A stretch of 64,000 bases of DNA from Amycolatopsis solani (lineage in GTDB: Bacteria; Actinomycetota; Actinomycetes; Mycobacteriales; Pseudonocardiaceae), in assembly GCF_033441515.1 (NCBI RefSeq), contig NZ_JAWQJT010000001.1, positions 620,001-684,000 on the forward strand. Direction: 5' to 3'. The first letter of the stretch is position 1. Each line of letters begins with the position of its first letter. The position numbers were made by a program, and so were the translations under genes. This document shows positions 47,549-57,325 of the stretch, piece by piece. The notes under the pieces were generated by a model that saw nothing but the letters and a program-made list of their open reading frames with translations, did no database searches and was not told where the DNA came from.

Positions 47549-48238
47549 TTATGCAGGCTTGCGCGCGCGGTGGATCGCCACGACCCCGAATGTGAGGTTC
47601 AACCACTCGACGTCGGCCCAGCCCGCGCTCGCGATGATCTCGCCGAGCGTGCGCTGATCCGGCCAGGCCAGCATGGATTCGGCCAGGTAGGAGTACGCCT
47701 CCGGGTTGGACGACGTCCGCTTTCCGACCCAGGTCAGCAGCTTGAGCATGAACCGCCGGTGGATGAACCGGATCGGGGCGAACGGCGGCGTCGAGACCTC
47801 GCAGATCACCAGGCGGCCGCCCGGCTTGACCACGCGGGCGATCTCGGTCAGCGCCGCCTTCGTGTCGACGAAGTTGCGCAGGGCGAGGGAGATCGTCACG
47901 GCGTCGAAGCTGTCGTCGGCGAACGGCAGGTTGAGCGCGTCGGCCGCAACCATGGGCACGTTGCGGTGCAGCCCGGCGCGGAGCATGCCGAACGAGAAGT
48001 CCGCGGCCAGGCACCAGGCGCCACCGCGGGCGTACTCGACGGTGGACACCCCGGTGCCGGCCGCCAGGTCCAGCACCTTCTCGCCGCGGCGGGCGTCGAG
48101 GATCCGGGCCGTCGTGGTGCGCCAGCGCCGGTCGAAGCCGAAGGTCATGAACGAGTTCGCCCGGTCGTACCCGTCCGCGACGCCGTCGAACATCGCGGCG
48201 ACTTCGTGCGGGTCCTTGTCCAGGCTTGCGCGTGACAT
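47549..48238 (-). CDS. menG: Demethylmenaquinone methyltransferase
   Basis: The 229-residue SAM-dependent methyltransferase carries 'VAAMFDGVADGYDRANSFMT', the SAM motif 'EKVLDLAAGTGVSTVEYARG' and 'SFDAVTISLALRNFVDTKAA', all UbiE/MenG-family signatures. It methylates demethylmenaquinone to menaquinone as the last core step. It forms a unit with menJ downstream and the GT4 gene upstream. Confidence 0.93.
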   Translation of the reverse strand: MSRASLDKDPHEVAAMFDGVADGYDRANSFMTFGFDRRWRTTTARILDARRGEKVLDLAAGTGVSTVEYARGGAWCLAADFSFGMLRAGLHRNVPMVAADALNLPFADDSFDAVTISLALRNFVDTKAALTEIARVVKPGGRLVICEVSTPPFAPIRFIHRRFMLKLLTWVGKRTSSNPEAYSYLAESMLAWPDQRTLGEIIASAGWADVEWLNLTFGVVAIHRARKPA

Positions 48239-48262
48239 GGGTCCGAGATTAGTCCGGGACGC

Positions 48263-49366
48263 TCAGCGGAAGGTCGCCAGCATCCCGGCCACCGCCGCCG
48301 GCCAGGTGAACTCCTCCGCCCTGGCCCGGGCAGCGGCACGCCTAGCCTCCTCCGGGCTGTCCAGAAGGCTGGTCACCGCCGAAGCGAACGCCGGCGCGTG
48401 GTCGTCGACCGCCGCACCACACCCCGGACGCACGATCTCCCGCAGCGCCGACGACGCCGACACCACGACCGGCGTCCCCGAGGCCAGGGCTTCCAGCGCG
48501 GCGAGACCGAACGTCTCGTGCGGGCCCGGCGCTAGCGAGACGTCCGCGCTGGCCAGCAGCCGGGCGACATCGCCGCGGCCGGACAGGAACCCCAGGAACG
48601 TCACCGGCAGCCCGCGCGCCCGGCGTTCCAGAGCACGCCGGCGCGGTCCGTCCCCGGCCACCACGAGCCGGACGCGAACGCCGGCCTCGGTCAGCGAAGC
48701 GACGGTGTCCACGCTGCGCTCGACGTGCTTCTCCGGCGACAGCCGTCCACAGTGGACGATCAGCGCGTCCGCGCCGCCGGCCAGGTCGGTGCGCCAGCCG
48801 TCGTCGCGCATGGCGGGCCGGAACGTCGCGAGGTCGACGCCGAGCGGCACCCGGTGCACGTTCGGGGCCGCGATCCGGTCGAACTCCGCCCGCGCGAACG
48901 CCGTCGTGCACACGACCGTGTCGTAACTCTCGGCCATCCGCCGGTTCGCGACGTCGGCGACGCGGCGCGCGACCGGCTCCGGCAGCAGGAACTGCTCCAG
49001 CAGCCGGTCGAGGCGCTCGTGCGAGATGACCGTGCTGGGGACGCCGTGCCGCCGCGCCCAGCCACCCATCCCCCGCAGCGTCAGCCGGTCCGAGACCTCC
49101 AGCCGGTCCGGCTCGAGTCTTCGCAGCACCGCGCGGACCCGGTGGGGGTCGACCGCGCGGTACCCGCCGGTGCCCGGGATCTTGGGCGCCGGCAGTGAAA
49201 ACCGCCGCACGCCGGTCGGCAGGACCTCGTCGGCGTACCGGGTGCCGGGCACCACGAGCGTCACCCGGTGGCCGCTCGCGACGTAGCCGGCGCCGAGGTG
49301 GTGCAGTGCCGTACGGAGGCCGCCCGAGCGCGGCCCGTAGAAGTTCGCGAGCTGGACGATGTGCAT
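48263..49366 (-). CDS. Glycosyltransferase family 4, mannosyltransferase-like
   Basis: The 367-residue GT-B enzyme begins MHIVQLANFYGPRSGGLRTA. The C-terminal donor site has 'IVHCGRLSPEKHVERSVDTV' and 'PGPHETFGLAALEALASGTP' (EX7E motif), as in actinobacterial alpha-mannosyltransferases acting on phosphatidylinositol mannosides or lipomannan. It resembles PimC-type enzymes more than PimB'. It is one base after mgtA and probably co-transcribed. Acceptor is not known. Confidence 0.82.
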   Translation of the reverse strand: MHIVQLANFYGPRSGGLRTALHHLGAGYVASGHRVTLVVPGTRYADEVLPTGVRRFSLPAPKIPGTGGYRAVDPHRVRAVLRRLEPDRLEVSDRLTLRGMGGWARRHGVPSTVISHERLDRLLEQFLLPEPVARRVADVANRRMAESYDTVVCTTAFARAEFDRIAAPNVHRVPLGVDLATFRPAMRDDGWRTDLAGGADALIVHCGRLSPEKHVERSVDTVASLTEAGVRVRLVVAGDGPRRRALERRARGLPVTFLGFLSGRGDVARLLASADVSLAPGPHETFGLAALEALASGTPVVVSASSALREIVRPGCGAAVDDHAPAFASAVTSLLDSPEEARRAAARARAEEFTWPAAVAGMLATFR

Positions 49367-49367
49367 G

Positions 49368-50486
49368 TCAGGCCGCGCGGACGGCCCGCACCCGCACGGC
49401 TTCGTAGTGCCCCATCAGCTCGTGGCAGACGGCGGGCCAGGTCCGGCCGAGCACCACCTTGCGCGCCTTCTCGCCGAGCCTCGCCCGCAGCGCCGCGTCG
49501 CGCAGGGCGTCGACCTTCTCGACCAGCGCAGGCCCGAACAGCTCGCGGTCCGCGGGCAGCAGGTAGCCGGTGCGGCCGGGCAGGACGAGGTCCTTCGGGC
49601 CGCCCGCGTCCGGGGCGAGCACGGGCAGGCCGGACGCCATCGCTTCCTGCACGGCCTGGCAGAACGTCTCGTGCGGGCCGGTGTGGACGAAGACGTCGAA
49701 GCTCGCGTACGCCCTGGAGAGCTCGTCGCCGTACTTGGCGCCGAGGAAGGCCGCGCCGGGCAGCTGCTCCTTCAGCGCGGGCAGCTCGGGCCCGTCGCCG
49801 ACGACGACCACCCGGATCCCGGGCACCCCGGCCAGCGCGGCCAGCCGGTCGACCTCCTTTTCGGGCGCCAGCCTGCCGACGAACCCGACGAGCAGCTCGC
49901 CGTCCGGCGCCAGCTCGGCCCGCAGCGCCGCGTCGGCGTGCGACGGCGAGAAGCGGTCGATGTCGACGCCCCGCGCCCACCGGTGCACCCGCGGGACGCC
50001 GTGCAGCTCCAGCTGCGCGACCGAGTCGCTGGACGGGGCGAGGGTCCGGTCGGCGCGCGAGTGCAGCCGCCGCACCCACCGCCACGCGGCGCGGGCGGCG
50101 ATGCCGAAGCCGTACGCGGCCGCGAACCCGGCGATGTCGGTCTGGTAGACGGCGATCGACGGCACGCGCAGCCGCCGCGCCGCCGCCAGCCCCCTCGCGC
50201 CGACGACGAACGGCGACGCCAGGTGCACGACGTCCGGCCCGAACGCGGTGAGCGCGTTCAGCACCGTGCGCGTCGGCACGCCGATCGGCAGGGAGTTCAC
50301 GCCGGGGAAGTCCAGCGCGGGGATCCGGACGACCGGGGCGCCGCGGTAGGAGTCCGGGCCCGGGCCGGGGGCGATGATCAGCACGTCGTGGGCGCGTTCG
50401 CGCAGGTGCTCGACGACCCGCAGGACGGAGTTGGTCACGCCGTTCACCTGGGGCAGGAAACTTTCGGTGACTATGGCGACTCGCAC
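49368..50486 (-). CDS. mgtA: GDP-mannose-dependent alpha-mannosyltransferase, MgtA-like
   Basis: The 372-residue GT4 enzyme starts '[20 protein letters not shown]', with '[20 protein letters not shown]', '[20 protein letters not shown]' and '[20 protein letters not shown]' (EX7E). Sequence and position beside menG match mycobacterial Rv0557 (MgtA), which mannosylates glucuronosyl-diacylglycerol or extends lipomannan-type glycolipids. The AlgD-like dehydrogenase in the window may be relevant to the uronate acceptor only if it makes UDP-glucuronate; that is speculative. Confidence 0.85.
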   Translation of the reverse strand: MRVAIVTESFLPQVNGVTNSVLRVVEHLRERAHDVLIIAPGPGPDSYRGAPVVRIPALDFPGVNSLPIGVPTRTVLNALTAFGPDVVHLASPFVVGARGLAAARRLRVPSIAVYQTDIAGFAAAYGFGIAARAAWRWVRRLHSRADRTLAPSSDSVAQLELHGVPRVHRWARGVDIDRFSPSHADAALRAELAPDGELLVGFVGRLAPEKEVDRLAALAGVPGIRVVVVGDGPELPALKEQLPGAAFLGAKYGDELSRAYASFDVFVHTGPHETFCQAVQEAMASGLPVLAPDAGGPKDLVLPGRTGYLLPADRELFGPALVEKVDALRDAALRARLGEKARKVVLGRTWPAVCHELMGHYEAVRVRAVRAA

Positions 50487-50615
50487 GTCTTGGACGATCG
50501 CACCCGATACTGGCGACGGCGTGACACGGCGGCCAACGCTGCCGGAACAGATCGGCTACGACATGTCATCTCAAGGTCGTGTCCCGGAAACCAGCGGGGC
50601 CCAGACTAAGCAGGC

Positions 50616-51452
50616 ATGACCCTCTTGTCCTCCCGGCCGCCGCGGCCCGTCGAGCCCGGCCTGCTGTCGAGGGCGCTCGAAGTGGCCGGACGGCTGGCCA
50701 ACGACGCCACCGACGTGATCACCGCGACCGCCGGCCGCGGCGCCCACCCCTCGACGCTGGATTCGCCGTTCGACTGGGTCACCGACACCGACCGCATCCT
50801 GGAGCGGCACACGCGGCGCGTGCTGACAGCGGAGTTCCCGGGCATCCCGGTGGTCGGCCACGAGTTCGGCGCCGACCACGGCGCGGACGTCGCCGAGTAC
50901 CGCTGGGTGGTGGACTCGGTGGACGGGACGGCGAACTACGTGGCCGGGGTGCCCTGGTGCGCGTACAGCCTGGCGCTGGTGGACGCGGCCGGACCGGTGG
51001 TGGGGGTGGTCGCGGACCCGTACCGCGCCCAGATCTACGCCGCGGCGCGCGGACGAGGGGCCCGCGCGAACGGCAAGCCGGTCCAGCTGACCGACCGCTG
51101 CGTCACGGCAGGGGCGCTGGTGTGCACGGAGTTCGCCCGGCGCGGCCCGTGGCCGGGAATGGGCGGCTTCATCGAGCGAGCCGCGGCGGCGCACGCGGGC
51201 GTCCGGGTACTGGGGTCGGCGGCGCTGTCGATCGCGCAGGTCGCGCTGGGTCACGCGGCCGCGGCGGTGCTGCACAGCTACCACGAGTGGGACGTGGCGG
51301 GCTCGGTGGCGATGGCGATCGAGGCGGGCGCGGTGGTGCTGGACCGGCACGGGGAGGACACGGCGCTCCCGACGGACGGCCTCCTGGTGGCGGCGCCGGG
51401 GGTGGCCGACGAGGTGCTGGGCTGGTGGCAGGAGACGGTCGAGCCGGCCTGA
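50616..51452 (+). CDS. Inositol monophosphatase family protein
   Basis: The 278-residue protein shows the Mg-dependent phosphatase fold: 'SPFDWVTDTDRILERHTRRV', 'VVGHEFGADHG' (in place of GEE), 'YRWVVDSVDGTANYVAGVPW' (metal-binding DxxDGT), and 'YHEWDVAGSVAMAIEAGAVV' (WD motif). It likely dephosphorylates inositol-1-phosphate or a related sugar phosphate. Beside two PIM/lipomannan-type glycosyltransferases, inositol supply is a sensible role. It is divergent from mgtA across 129 bases. Confidence 0.85.
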   Translation: MTLLSSRPPRPVEPGLLSRALEVAGRLANDATDVITATAGRGAHPSTLDSPFDWVTDTDRILERHTRRVLTAEFPGIPVVGHEFGADHGADVAEYRWVVDSVDGTANYVAGVPWCAYSLALVDAAGPVVGVVADPYRAQIYAAARGRGARANGKPVQLTDRCVTAGALVCTEFARRGPWPGMGGFIERAAAAHAGVRVLGSAALSIAQVALGHAAAAVLHSYHEWDVAGSVAMAIEAGAVVLDRHGEDTALPTDGLLVAAPGVADEVLGWWQETVEPA

Positions 51453-51489
51453 AGATCCGATGAGCTGAAGGGCGCTTTCATGGTGCGCG

Positions 51490-51727
51490 GGCTCCGGCAA
51501 AGTCGGAGCCGACGCGGCGGATCGTTGCGTCGGCGGGCTCGCCTGAAGTCTTGAATGAGTCATTCAGGTCGCCGGAGGTCCTGAATGACTCATTCAAGAC
51601 TTCCCGGGCAGGGCTCCGGCAAAGTCGCCGGCCTCGGCTCGCTTCACCGCTGGCAGGGAGGGTGGGCAGTTCGAGCGAGGTCGCGAATGAGTCATTGGCG
51701 GCCTCGGAGGTCCCGAATGAGTCATTC
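51490..51727. repeat. Intergenic repeat cluster with paired GAATGAGTCATTC palindromes
   Basis: The 504-base gene-free stretch 51453-51956 holds palindromes GAATGA(G/C)TCATT(C) at 51553, 51583, 51685 and 51715; within each pair the spacing is exactly 30 bp. GGCTCCGGCAAAGTC also occurs twice (51490, 51612). The open frame 51780-51478 (minus), with repeated NDSF/NESF units, comes from these repeats and I do not treat it as a gene. No promoter for the downstream GNAT gene is obvious. Confidence 0.8.
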
Positions 51728-51956
51728 GCGACGCCGCCTTCGGCAAGCCGCTCGGTGCGCGGGATGGTCCGACCTGCCACGTCGGGTGCCTGTCGGCGGC
51801 GCCGACAGGCACCCGAGCTGCTCCGCGACCCGGGATCGTCAGTACGTGCTGCGGGCGGTCACCCGTCAGGTCGGCGCCACTCCGCCACGCGGCCGAGGCC
51901 GGGCGCCTGGCACCTGACGCGGGTAAACGACTTGCCCGCGCTGTGACGATCGATCC

Positions 51957-52553
51957 ATGCCCACCCTGCGCACCCCGCGGCTCACGCTCGTCCCCCTCGC
52001 CGACGAGCACCTCGACCTGGAGTACGAACTCGACTCCGATCCCGAGGTCATGCGCTACCTCACCGGCCGGGCCTCGACCCGCGCCGAGGTCGAGCGGGCG
52101 CACCGGCGGCGGATCGAAACCGCACCCGGGTTCGGCTTCTGGATGGGCTTCGCGAACGACGACTTCGTCGGCTGGTGGATCCTGCGCCCGCCGCACGGGC
52201 CCGACCAGCCCGACGTCGAAGGCGAAGCCGAGCTCGGGTACCGCCTGCTGCGGCGGCAATGGCGGCAGGGGTACGCGCGCGAAGGCTCGCTCGAGCTGAT
52301 CAGGTACGGGTTCGAAGTGCTCGGCCTGGACCGGATCTTCGCCCAGACCATGGCGGTCAACACCCCGTCCCGCGCGACGATGGCCTCGGCCGGGCTCACC
52401 TTCGCGCGCGCCTTCACCTCGGCCGCCGGCTACGAAGACGTGATCGACGGCGCCGAGCAGGGGGAAGTCGAGTACGAGATCACGCGGGAACGGTGGCTCG
52501 CTTGTTCACCCGGCGGATCCACCACAGCAGCGGCCCCGCCACCAGCCACGTGA
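51957..52553 (+). CDS. GNAT N-acetyltransferase (RimJ/RimL type)
   Basis: The 198-residue protein begins 'MPTLRTPRLTLVPLADEHLD', the usual start of RimJ/RimL-like acetyltransferases. The acetyl-CoA site region is 'LGYRLLRRQWRQGYAREGSL' (Q/RxxGxA/G-like) followed by 'DRIFAQTMAVNTPSRATMAS'. Substrate is unknown: a protein N-terminus, amino acid or drug. The last 25 codons overlap the opposite-strand DUF3592 gene by 74 bases and look like antisense of that gene, so the functional protein may effectively end near 'YEITRERW'. Confidence 0.8.
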   Translation: MPTLRTPRLTLVPLADEHLDLEYELDSDPEVMRYLTGRASTRAEVERAHRRRIETAPGFGFWMGFANDDFVGWWILRPPHGPDQPDVEGEAELGYRLLRRQWRQGYAREGSLELIRYGFEVLGLDRIFAQTMAVNTPSRATMASAGLTFARAFTSAAGYEDVIDGAEQGEVEYEITRERWLACSPGGSTTAAAPPPAT

Positions 52554-52917
52554 AGAACACGAAGCTCCCCAGCGGCAGCAGCGTCAACGTCGCCGAGCGG
52601 CCGGCCACCCGGGCCAGCTCCGGGTCGGACGCGTCGTACTCGATGCGGACCAGCTGCCCCGCGGCGAGGCCGTCCGGGTAGAGGACGCCGTTCGCCGGGC
52701 TGTGGACGATGCCGTCCGGGGTTTCGAAGTGGATGATCGTGCGGTCGAACGCCACCGAGTCGACCGTCGCCGTCGCCGTGCCGAGCTGGGCGGAGATCGC
52801 GCCGTCGTTGCGGATCGCCGCGAACAGCAAGCACACGCACATCACGGTGAGGAGCGAGGCGACGCCGAGGGTGGCCCACCACCCGACGCGCCTCGCCCGC
52901 TCACCTCTCGTGCTCAC
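52480..52917 (-). CDS. DUF3592 membrane protein
   Basis: The 145-residue protein has two spans ('WATLGVASLLTVMCVCLLFA' and 'LLPLGSFVFFTWLVAGPLLW') flanking an extracytoplasmic beta domain ('TATVDSVAFDRTIIHFETPD', 'GQLVRIEYDASDPELARVAG'), the DUF3592 pattern. Function is unknown. Its 3' end overlaps the GNAT gene on the other strand by 74 bases, and its GTG start lies 22 bases before the next gene's stop. Confidence 0.75.
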   Translation of the reverse strand: MSTRGERARRVGWWATLGVASLLTVMCVCLLFAAIRNDGAISAQLGTATATVDSVAFDRTIIHFETPDGIVHSPANGVLYPDGLAAGQLVRIEYDASDPELARVAGRSATLTLLPLGSFVFFTWLVAGPLLWWIRRVNKRATVPA

Positions 52918-52939
52918 GCCGCGAGCGTAGCGGTCTCGC

Positions 52940-54451
52940 TCAGTGCGCGTGTTCCGTGGCGAGCAACCGGTGGTTCGCCTGGATCTGGTCGAACGACTTG
53001 GGCTTCACCGAGGCCGAGCGAGCGGCGAAAACCGCGGCACCGTTCGGACCCACGGACGGCTTGCCCGCGGTGTACAGCCAGGTCTGGAACAGGTCGTGCA
53101 GCGGCTTGCCCGAGATCTTCTCCGCCAGCGCGATGAACTCCAGGATCCGGCCGTCCTTGCCACCCTTCTGGACCTGCCACGTCTGCAGGATCTTGAAGAA
53201 CGCCTCGTCGCCGACGGCGGTCCGCAGCGCCTGCAGCGTCAGCGCGCCGCGGTCGTACACGGCGTTGTCGAACTGGTTGTCCGCGCCCGGGTCGGCCGGG
53301 ACGAGCTTCCACAGGTCGGCGTCGGCCGCGTTGGAGTCGTACGTGTACTGCGCGAGCTCGGCGACCGTGCCCTCGCCCTCGTGCTCCGACCACAGCCACT
53401 CGGCGTAGGACGCGAAGCCCTCGTTCAGCCAGATGTCGCTCCAGCGGCCGAGGGAGACGTTGTCGCCGAACCACTGGTGCGCGTTCTCGTGCGCGATCAG
53501 CGTCGTGTTCGAGCCCGCGCGGAAGTTGCGGGCGCCGTAGGTCGGCCGGGTCTGGTTCTCCAGGGAGAACGTGATGCCGCTGGTGACGACACCGCCCTCC
53601 GCCTCGAACGGGTACGGGCCGAACTGGCTGGCCAGGAACTCGTTGATCTCCGGCGTCCGCTCGACGCTGGCCTTCGCCGCGTACAGCGAGTCACCGAGGT
53701 CGGCGCCGTACGCCGTGACGAACGGCTTGCCGTCCGGCGTCGTGGACTGGACCAGCTCGTACTTGCCGACGATGAACGACGTCAGGTAGGTCGCCTGCGG
53801 CTTGGTGCTGCGCCACTGCCAGCGGGTCCAGCCCGCCCGGCTCTTCTGCGTGCGGACCAGCGAGCCGTTGGAGATGGCAACGTTGTCGTCCGGGGCTTCG
53901 ATCGAGACGTCGTAGGTCGCCTTGTCGGTCGGGTGGTCGTTGGCCGGGAACCACCACGCCGAGCTCTGCGGCTCGTCGATGCCGAGCGCGCCGAACGACC
54001 CCTTCTTCCACGCGTTGAGGCCGTCCACCTTCTCCGTCGACGGCGTGTCCGAGTAGGCCACGACGACGGTCGCGGTCTGACCCTTGAGCAGCGGCTGCGC
54101 CGGCGTGACGACGAGCTCGCCGTTGCCGGTCTGGTTCGTGAACTGCGCCGGGCGGTTGTTCACGCGCACGCTCGACGCCTTCAGCGCGAAGTCGAGGTCG
54201 AACCGCGAGAGGTCCTGCGTCGCCGTGAGCAGCAGCGTGGTGGTGCCGGCCAGCACGTCGGTCGCGGGCTGGTAGCTCAGGCGGATGTCGTAGTGGAGCA
54301 CGTCCGTGCCGCCGTTGCCGGCGTTCGGGTAGTACGAGTCGCCGGCACCGGGCGCACCCGGTGCCGGGGCCGCACTGGCGGTACCGGCGAGCAGCACCGA
54401 GGCGACCCCGGCCGCGAGCACACCGAGGCCGGTGCGAGTTCTTGCACGCAT
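52940..54451 (-). CDS. Secreted M1 family metallopeptidase
   Basis: The 503-residue protein has a Sec signal (MRARTRTGLGVLAAGVASVL, cleavage near ASA-AP) and GGAGGG before the ATG. The zinc site is 'HENAHQWFGD' (HExxH, 321-325) with the third ligand Glu344 in 'WLNEGFASYAEW'; the exopeptidase motif is 'GITFSLENQ'. It lacks the C-terminal helical domain of full aminopeptidase N, so it is a short secreted M1 enzyme of the kind common in Streptomyces and Amycolatopsis. Likely role: extracellular peptide degradation. Confidence 0.9.
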   Translation of the reverse strand: MRARTRTGLGVLAAGVASVLLAGTASAAPAPGAPGAGDSYYPNAGNGGTDVLHYDIRLSYQPATDVLAGTTTLLLTATQDLSRFDLDFALKASSVRVNNRPAQFTNQTGNGELVVTPAQPLLKGQTATVVVAYSDTPSTEKVDGLNAWKKGSFGALGIDEPQSSAWWFPANDHPTDKATYDVSIEAPDDNVAISNGSLVRTQKSRAGWTRWQWRSTKPQATYLTSFIVGKYELVQSTTPDGKPFVTAYGADLGDSLYAAKASVERTPEINEFLASQFGPYPFEAEGGVVTSGITFSLENQTRPTYGARNFRAGSNTTLIAHENAHQWFGDNVSLGRWSDIWLNEGFASYAEWLWSEHEGEGTVAELAQYTYDSNAADADLWKLVPADPGADNQFDNAVYDRGALTLQALRTAVGDEAFFKILQTWQVQKGGKDGRILEFIALAEKISGKPLHDLFQTWLYTAGKPSVGPNGAAVFAARSASVKPKSFDQIQANHRLLATEHAH

Positions 54452-54600
54452 TCGAATCCCTCCAACGGGTGAGGTTCAGCGCGCTCGAAACTAGCCAGCC
54501 AGGAAGCACCCAGGAACAGCCGAAGGGAGGATCTTGCCTGCTGGGATCCCACCCGGAAAGCGGTTGACCGAAGTCCGGTGCCCGGGGGCGGGAACGACAG

Positions 54601-54643
54601 GAATGAGTCATTCACGTCGTCCGGCGAGGTGAATGAGTCATTC
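54601..54643. repeat. Pair of GAATGAGTCATTC palindromes, 30-bp period
   Basis: Perfect palindromes at 54601-54613 and 54631-54643 lie 30 bp apart inside a direct repeat (the spacer CG(T/G)CGTCCGGCGAG is also repeated), 25 bases beyond the menD stop. The same palindrome and spacing occur twice at 51553-51727. Confidence 0.85.
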
Positions 54644-54667
54644 ACGGCGTCCGGCGAGCCCCGGCGC

Positions 54668-56359
54668 TCAGGCCGAGGAGACGGCCGCGGACACCGCCGC
54701 GCGCAGGCGGGCGTGCAGGTCGCGGTGCCGGGCGCGGTCCACCCGCACCTCGACGACCCGCAGGCCCGGGGCCGGGGCCAGGGCGGCCCGGAACTCCGTC
54801 AGCGTCTCCGCCACGACGTGCGGGACGCGGTAGCCGGCGCACAGCGCGCCCAGGTCGGCGCCGTGCGGGGTGCCGAAGACGCGCTCGAAGCTCGCCGCGT
54901 GCTCCGGCGCGCCCTGCTCCAGCAGCGAAAAGATGCCGCCGCCGTCGTCGTTGAGCACCACGATCGTCAGGTCCGGGCGCTGCTCCGCGGGCCCGGTCAG
55001 CAGGCCGGACGCGTCGTGCAGGAACGTCAGGTCGCCCAGCAGCGCGTACGCCGGGCCGCGGTGGACGTACGCCGCGCCGATCGCCGTCGACACCGTGCCG
55101 TCGATGCCCGCGACGCCGCGGTTGCGGTGCACGAGGACGTCCGGGCGCAGCCGGCCGGCCAGCGCCACGTCCCGGGTCGGGTTGGACGAGCCCACCACCA
55201 GCAGCGAGTCCGGCGGCAGCGCGTCCACCAGCTCGGTGGCCACCCGCAGCCCCGAGGGCCACGGCTCCGAAGCCAGCGTCTCGGCGACGGCGGACGCGGC
55301 CGCGGCGTCGGCTTTGCGCCAGCTCGCCAGCCACTCCGGGTCGGCGGGCTTGGTCGGCTCGTCGAACCACTGCCCGACCTGCCGGACGTTGTGCGCGGGC
55401 GCCGGCCAGTCCGAGTCCGGCCGGACCAGCAGGACCTCGACCGAAGCGTCCGACAGCACCTTCTGGATCTGCCGGAAGACCGTCGGCCGCCCGAGGCAGA
55501 GCACCTGCTCCGGCTTGTGCCGCGAGATGAACTCCTCCACGCCCAGCAGCCACGCGCCCGACGAGATCGCCGTGCCGCCGGACAGCCCGATCCCGCCGGT
55601 CTCCGAGATCACCGGCCAGCCGTGCTGCTCGGCCCACTCGCTGGCCGCCTGGACGCCGGTGTCGCACGCGATCACCAGGCCGTGGCGCGCCGAAGGCACC
55701 ACGAACGACGGCAGCGCGCCGAAGTCGGGCAGCTCGGTCCAGCGGGAGCCGTCGGGACGGCCGTCCAGGGACTCGTACCACTCGCCGTCGTCGTCCGGAT
55801 CCGGCACGAGCGGCTCGCGGAACGGGATGTTCAGGTGCACCGGCCCGCAGCGCCACTCCCCGTAGGCGGCGTTCCACGCCCGGCAGATCTGGCTGCGCCA
55901 GTACGAGTTCTGCCCGGCCCGCCGCTCGGCGACGGCCAGCTCGTCGAAGTACCGGATCGCGTTGCCGTAGAGCTGGTGCTGGTCGATGACCTGCGACGCA
56001 CCCGCGGCCCGCAGCTCGGGCGGCCGGTCGGCGGTCATGACGATCAGCGGGACGCCGGCCCGGTCGGCCTCCAGCACGGCGGGGTGGAAGTTCGCGGCCG
56101 CGGTGCCGGACGTGCAGAGCACGGCCACCGGACGGCCGGTGCGCGCGGCGATGCCGAGGGCGAGGAAGGCGGCGCCGCGCTCGTCGATGCGGACGTGGAG
56201 CTGGAGCTTCCCGGCCGCCGCGGCGTCATAGAGCGCGATCGACAGCGGCGCGTTGCGGGAACCCGGGCAGAGGACGACGTGCGAAACGGTGTTGCGGACG
56301 AGTTCGTCGACGATGACCCTGGCCTGCGCGGTGGAAGGGTTCACCGGCAGGCCTCGCAT
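54668..56359 (-). CDS. menD: SEPHCHC synthase (2-succinyl-5-enolpyruvyl-6-hydroxy-3-cyclohexene-1-carboxylate synthase)
   Basis: The 563-residue ThDP enzyme has 'VLCPGSRNAPLSIALYDAAA' and 'IDERGAAFLALGIAARTGRP' (catalytic Glu), 'CTSGTAAANFHPAVLEADRA', and the ThDP site 'ALLGDLTFLHDASGLL' with 'VVLNDDGGGIFSLLEQG'. It joins isochorismate and 2-oxoglutarate (released CO2) in menaquinone synthesis. ATG at 56359 or GTG at 56344 are possible starts. It is divergent from menB. 2-oxoglutarate is also the KorAB substrate. Confidence 0.93.
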   Translation of the reverse strand: MRGLPVNPSTAQARVIVDELVRNTVSHVVLCPGSRNAPLSIALYDAAAAGKLQLHVRIDERGAAFLALGIAARTGRPVAVLCTSGTAAANFHPAVLEADRAGVPLIVMTADRPPELRAAGASQVIDQHQLYGNAIRYFDELAVAERRAGQNSYWRSQICRAWNAAYGEWRCGPVHLNIPFREPLVPDPDDDGEWYESLDGRPDGSRWTELPDFGALPSFVVPSARHGLVIACDTGVQAASEWAEQHGWPVISETGGIGLSGGTAISSGAWLLGVEEFISRHKPEQVLCLGRPTVFRQIQKVLSDASVEVLLVRPDSDWPAPAHNVRQVGQWFDEPTKPADPEWLASWRKADAAAASAVAETLASEPWPSGLRVATELVDALPPDSLLVVGSSNPTRDVALAGRLRPDVLVHRNRGVAGIDGTVSTAIGAAYVHRGPAYALLGDLTFLHDASGLLTGPAEQRPDLTIVVLNDDGGGIFSLLEQGAPEHAASFERVFGTPHGADLGALCAGYRVPHVVAETLTEFRAALAPAPGLRVVEVRVDRARHRDLHARLRAAVSAAVSSA

Positions 56360-56388
56360 CCATCGAGATCAGTTGTGTCCACAGGTCC

Positions 56389-56394
56389 TATTCT
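56389..56394 (+). promoter_or_regulatory. -10 element TATTCT for leaderless menB
   Basis: TATTCT ends seven bases before the menB GTG at 56402, and no ribosome site is present between them, so transcription would begin at or next to the start codon. No clear -35 is visible. Confidence 0.5.
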
Positions 56395-56401
56395 CCCAAA
56401 C

Positions 56402-57325
<924 letters not shown>

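Noticed and set aside
51553..51596. TGAGTCA cores resembling eukaryotic AP-1/Gcn4 sites
   Set aside because: No such regulators exist in bacteria; the resemblance is chance within a bacterial palindrome.
51478..51780. 100-codon minus-strand frame with repeated NDSF/NESF units
   Set aside because: The repeats come from palindromic DNA that gives similar peptides on both strands; no ribosome site or family support, so I treat it as a DNA repeat.
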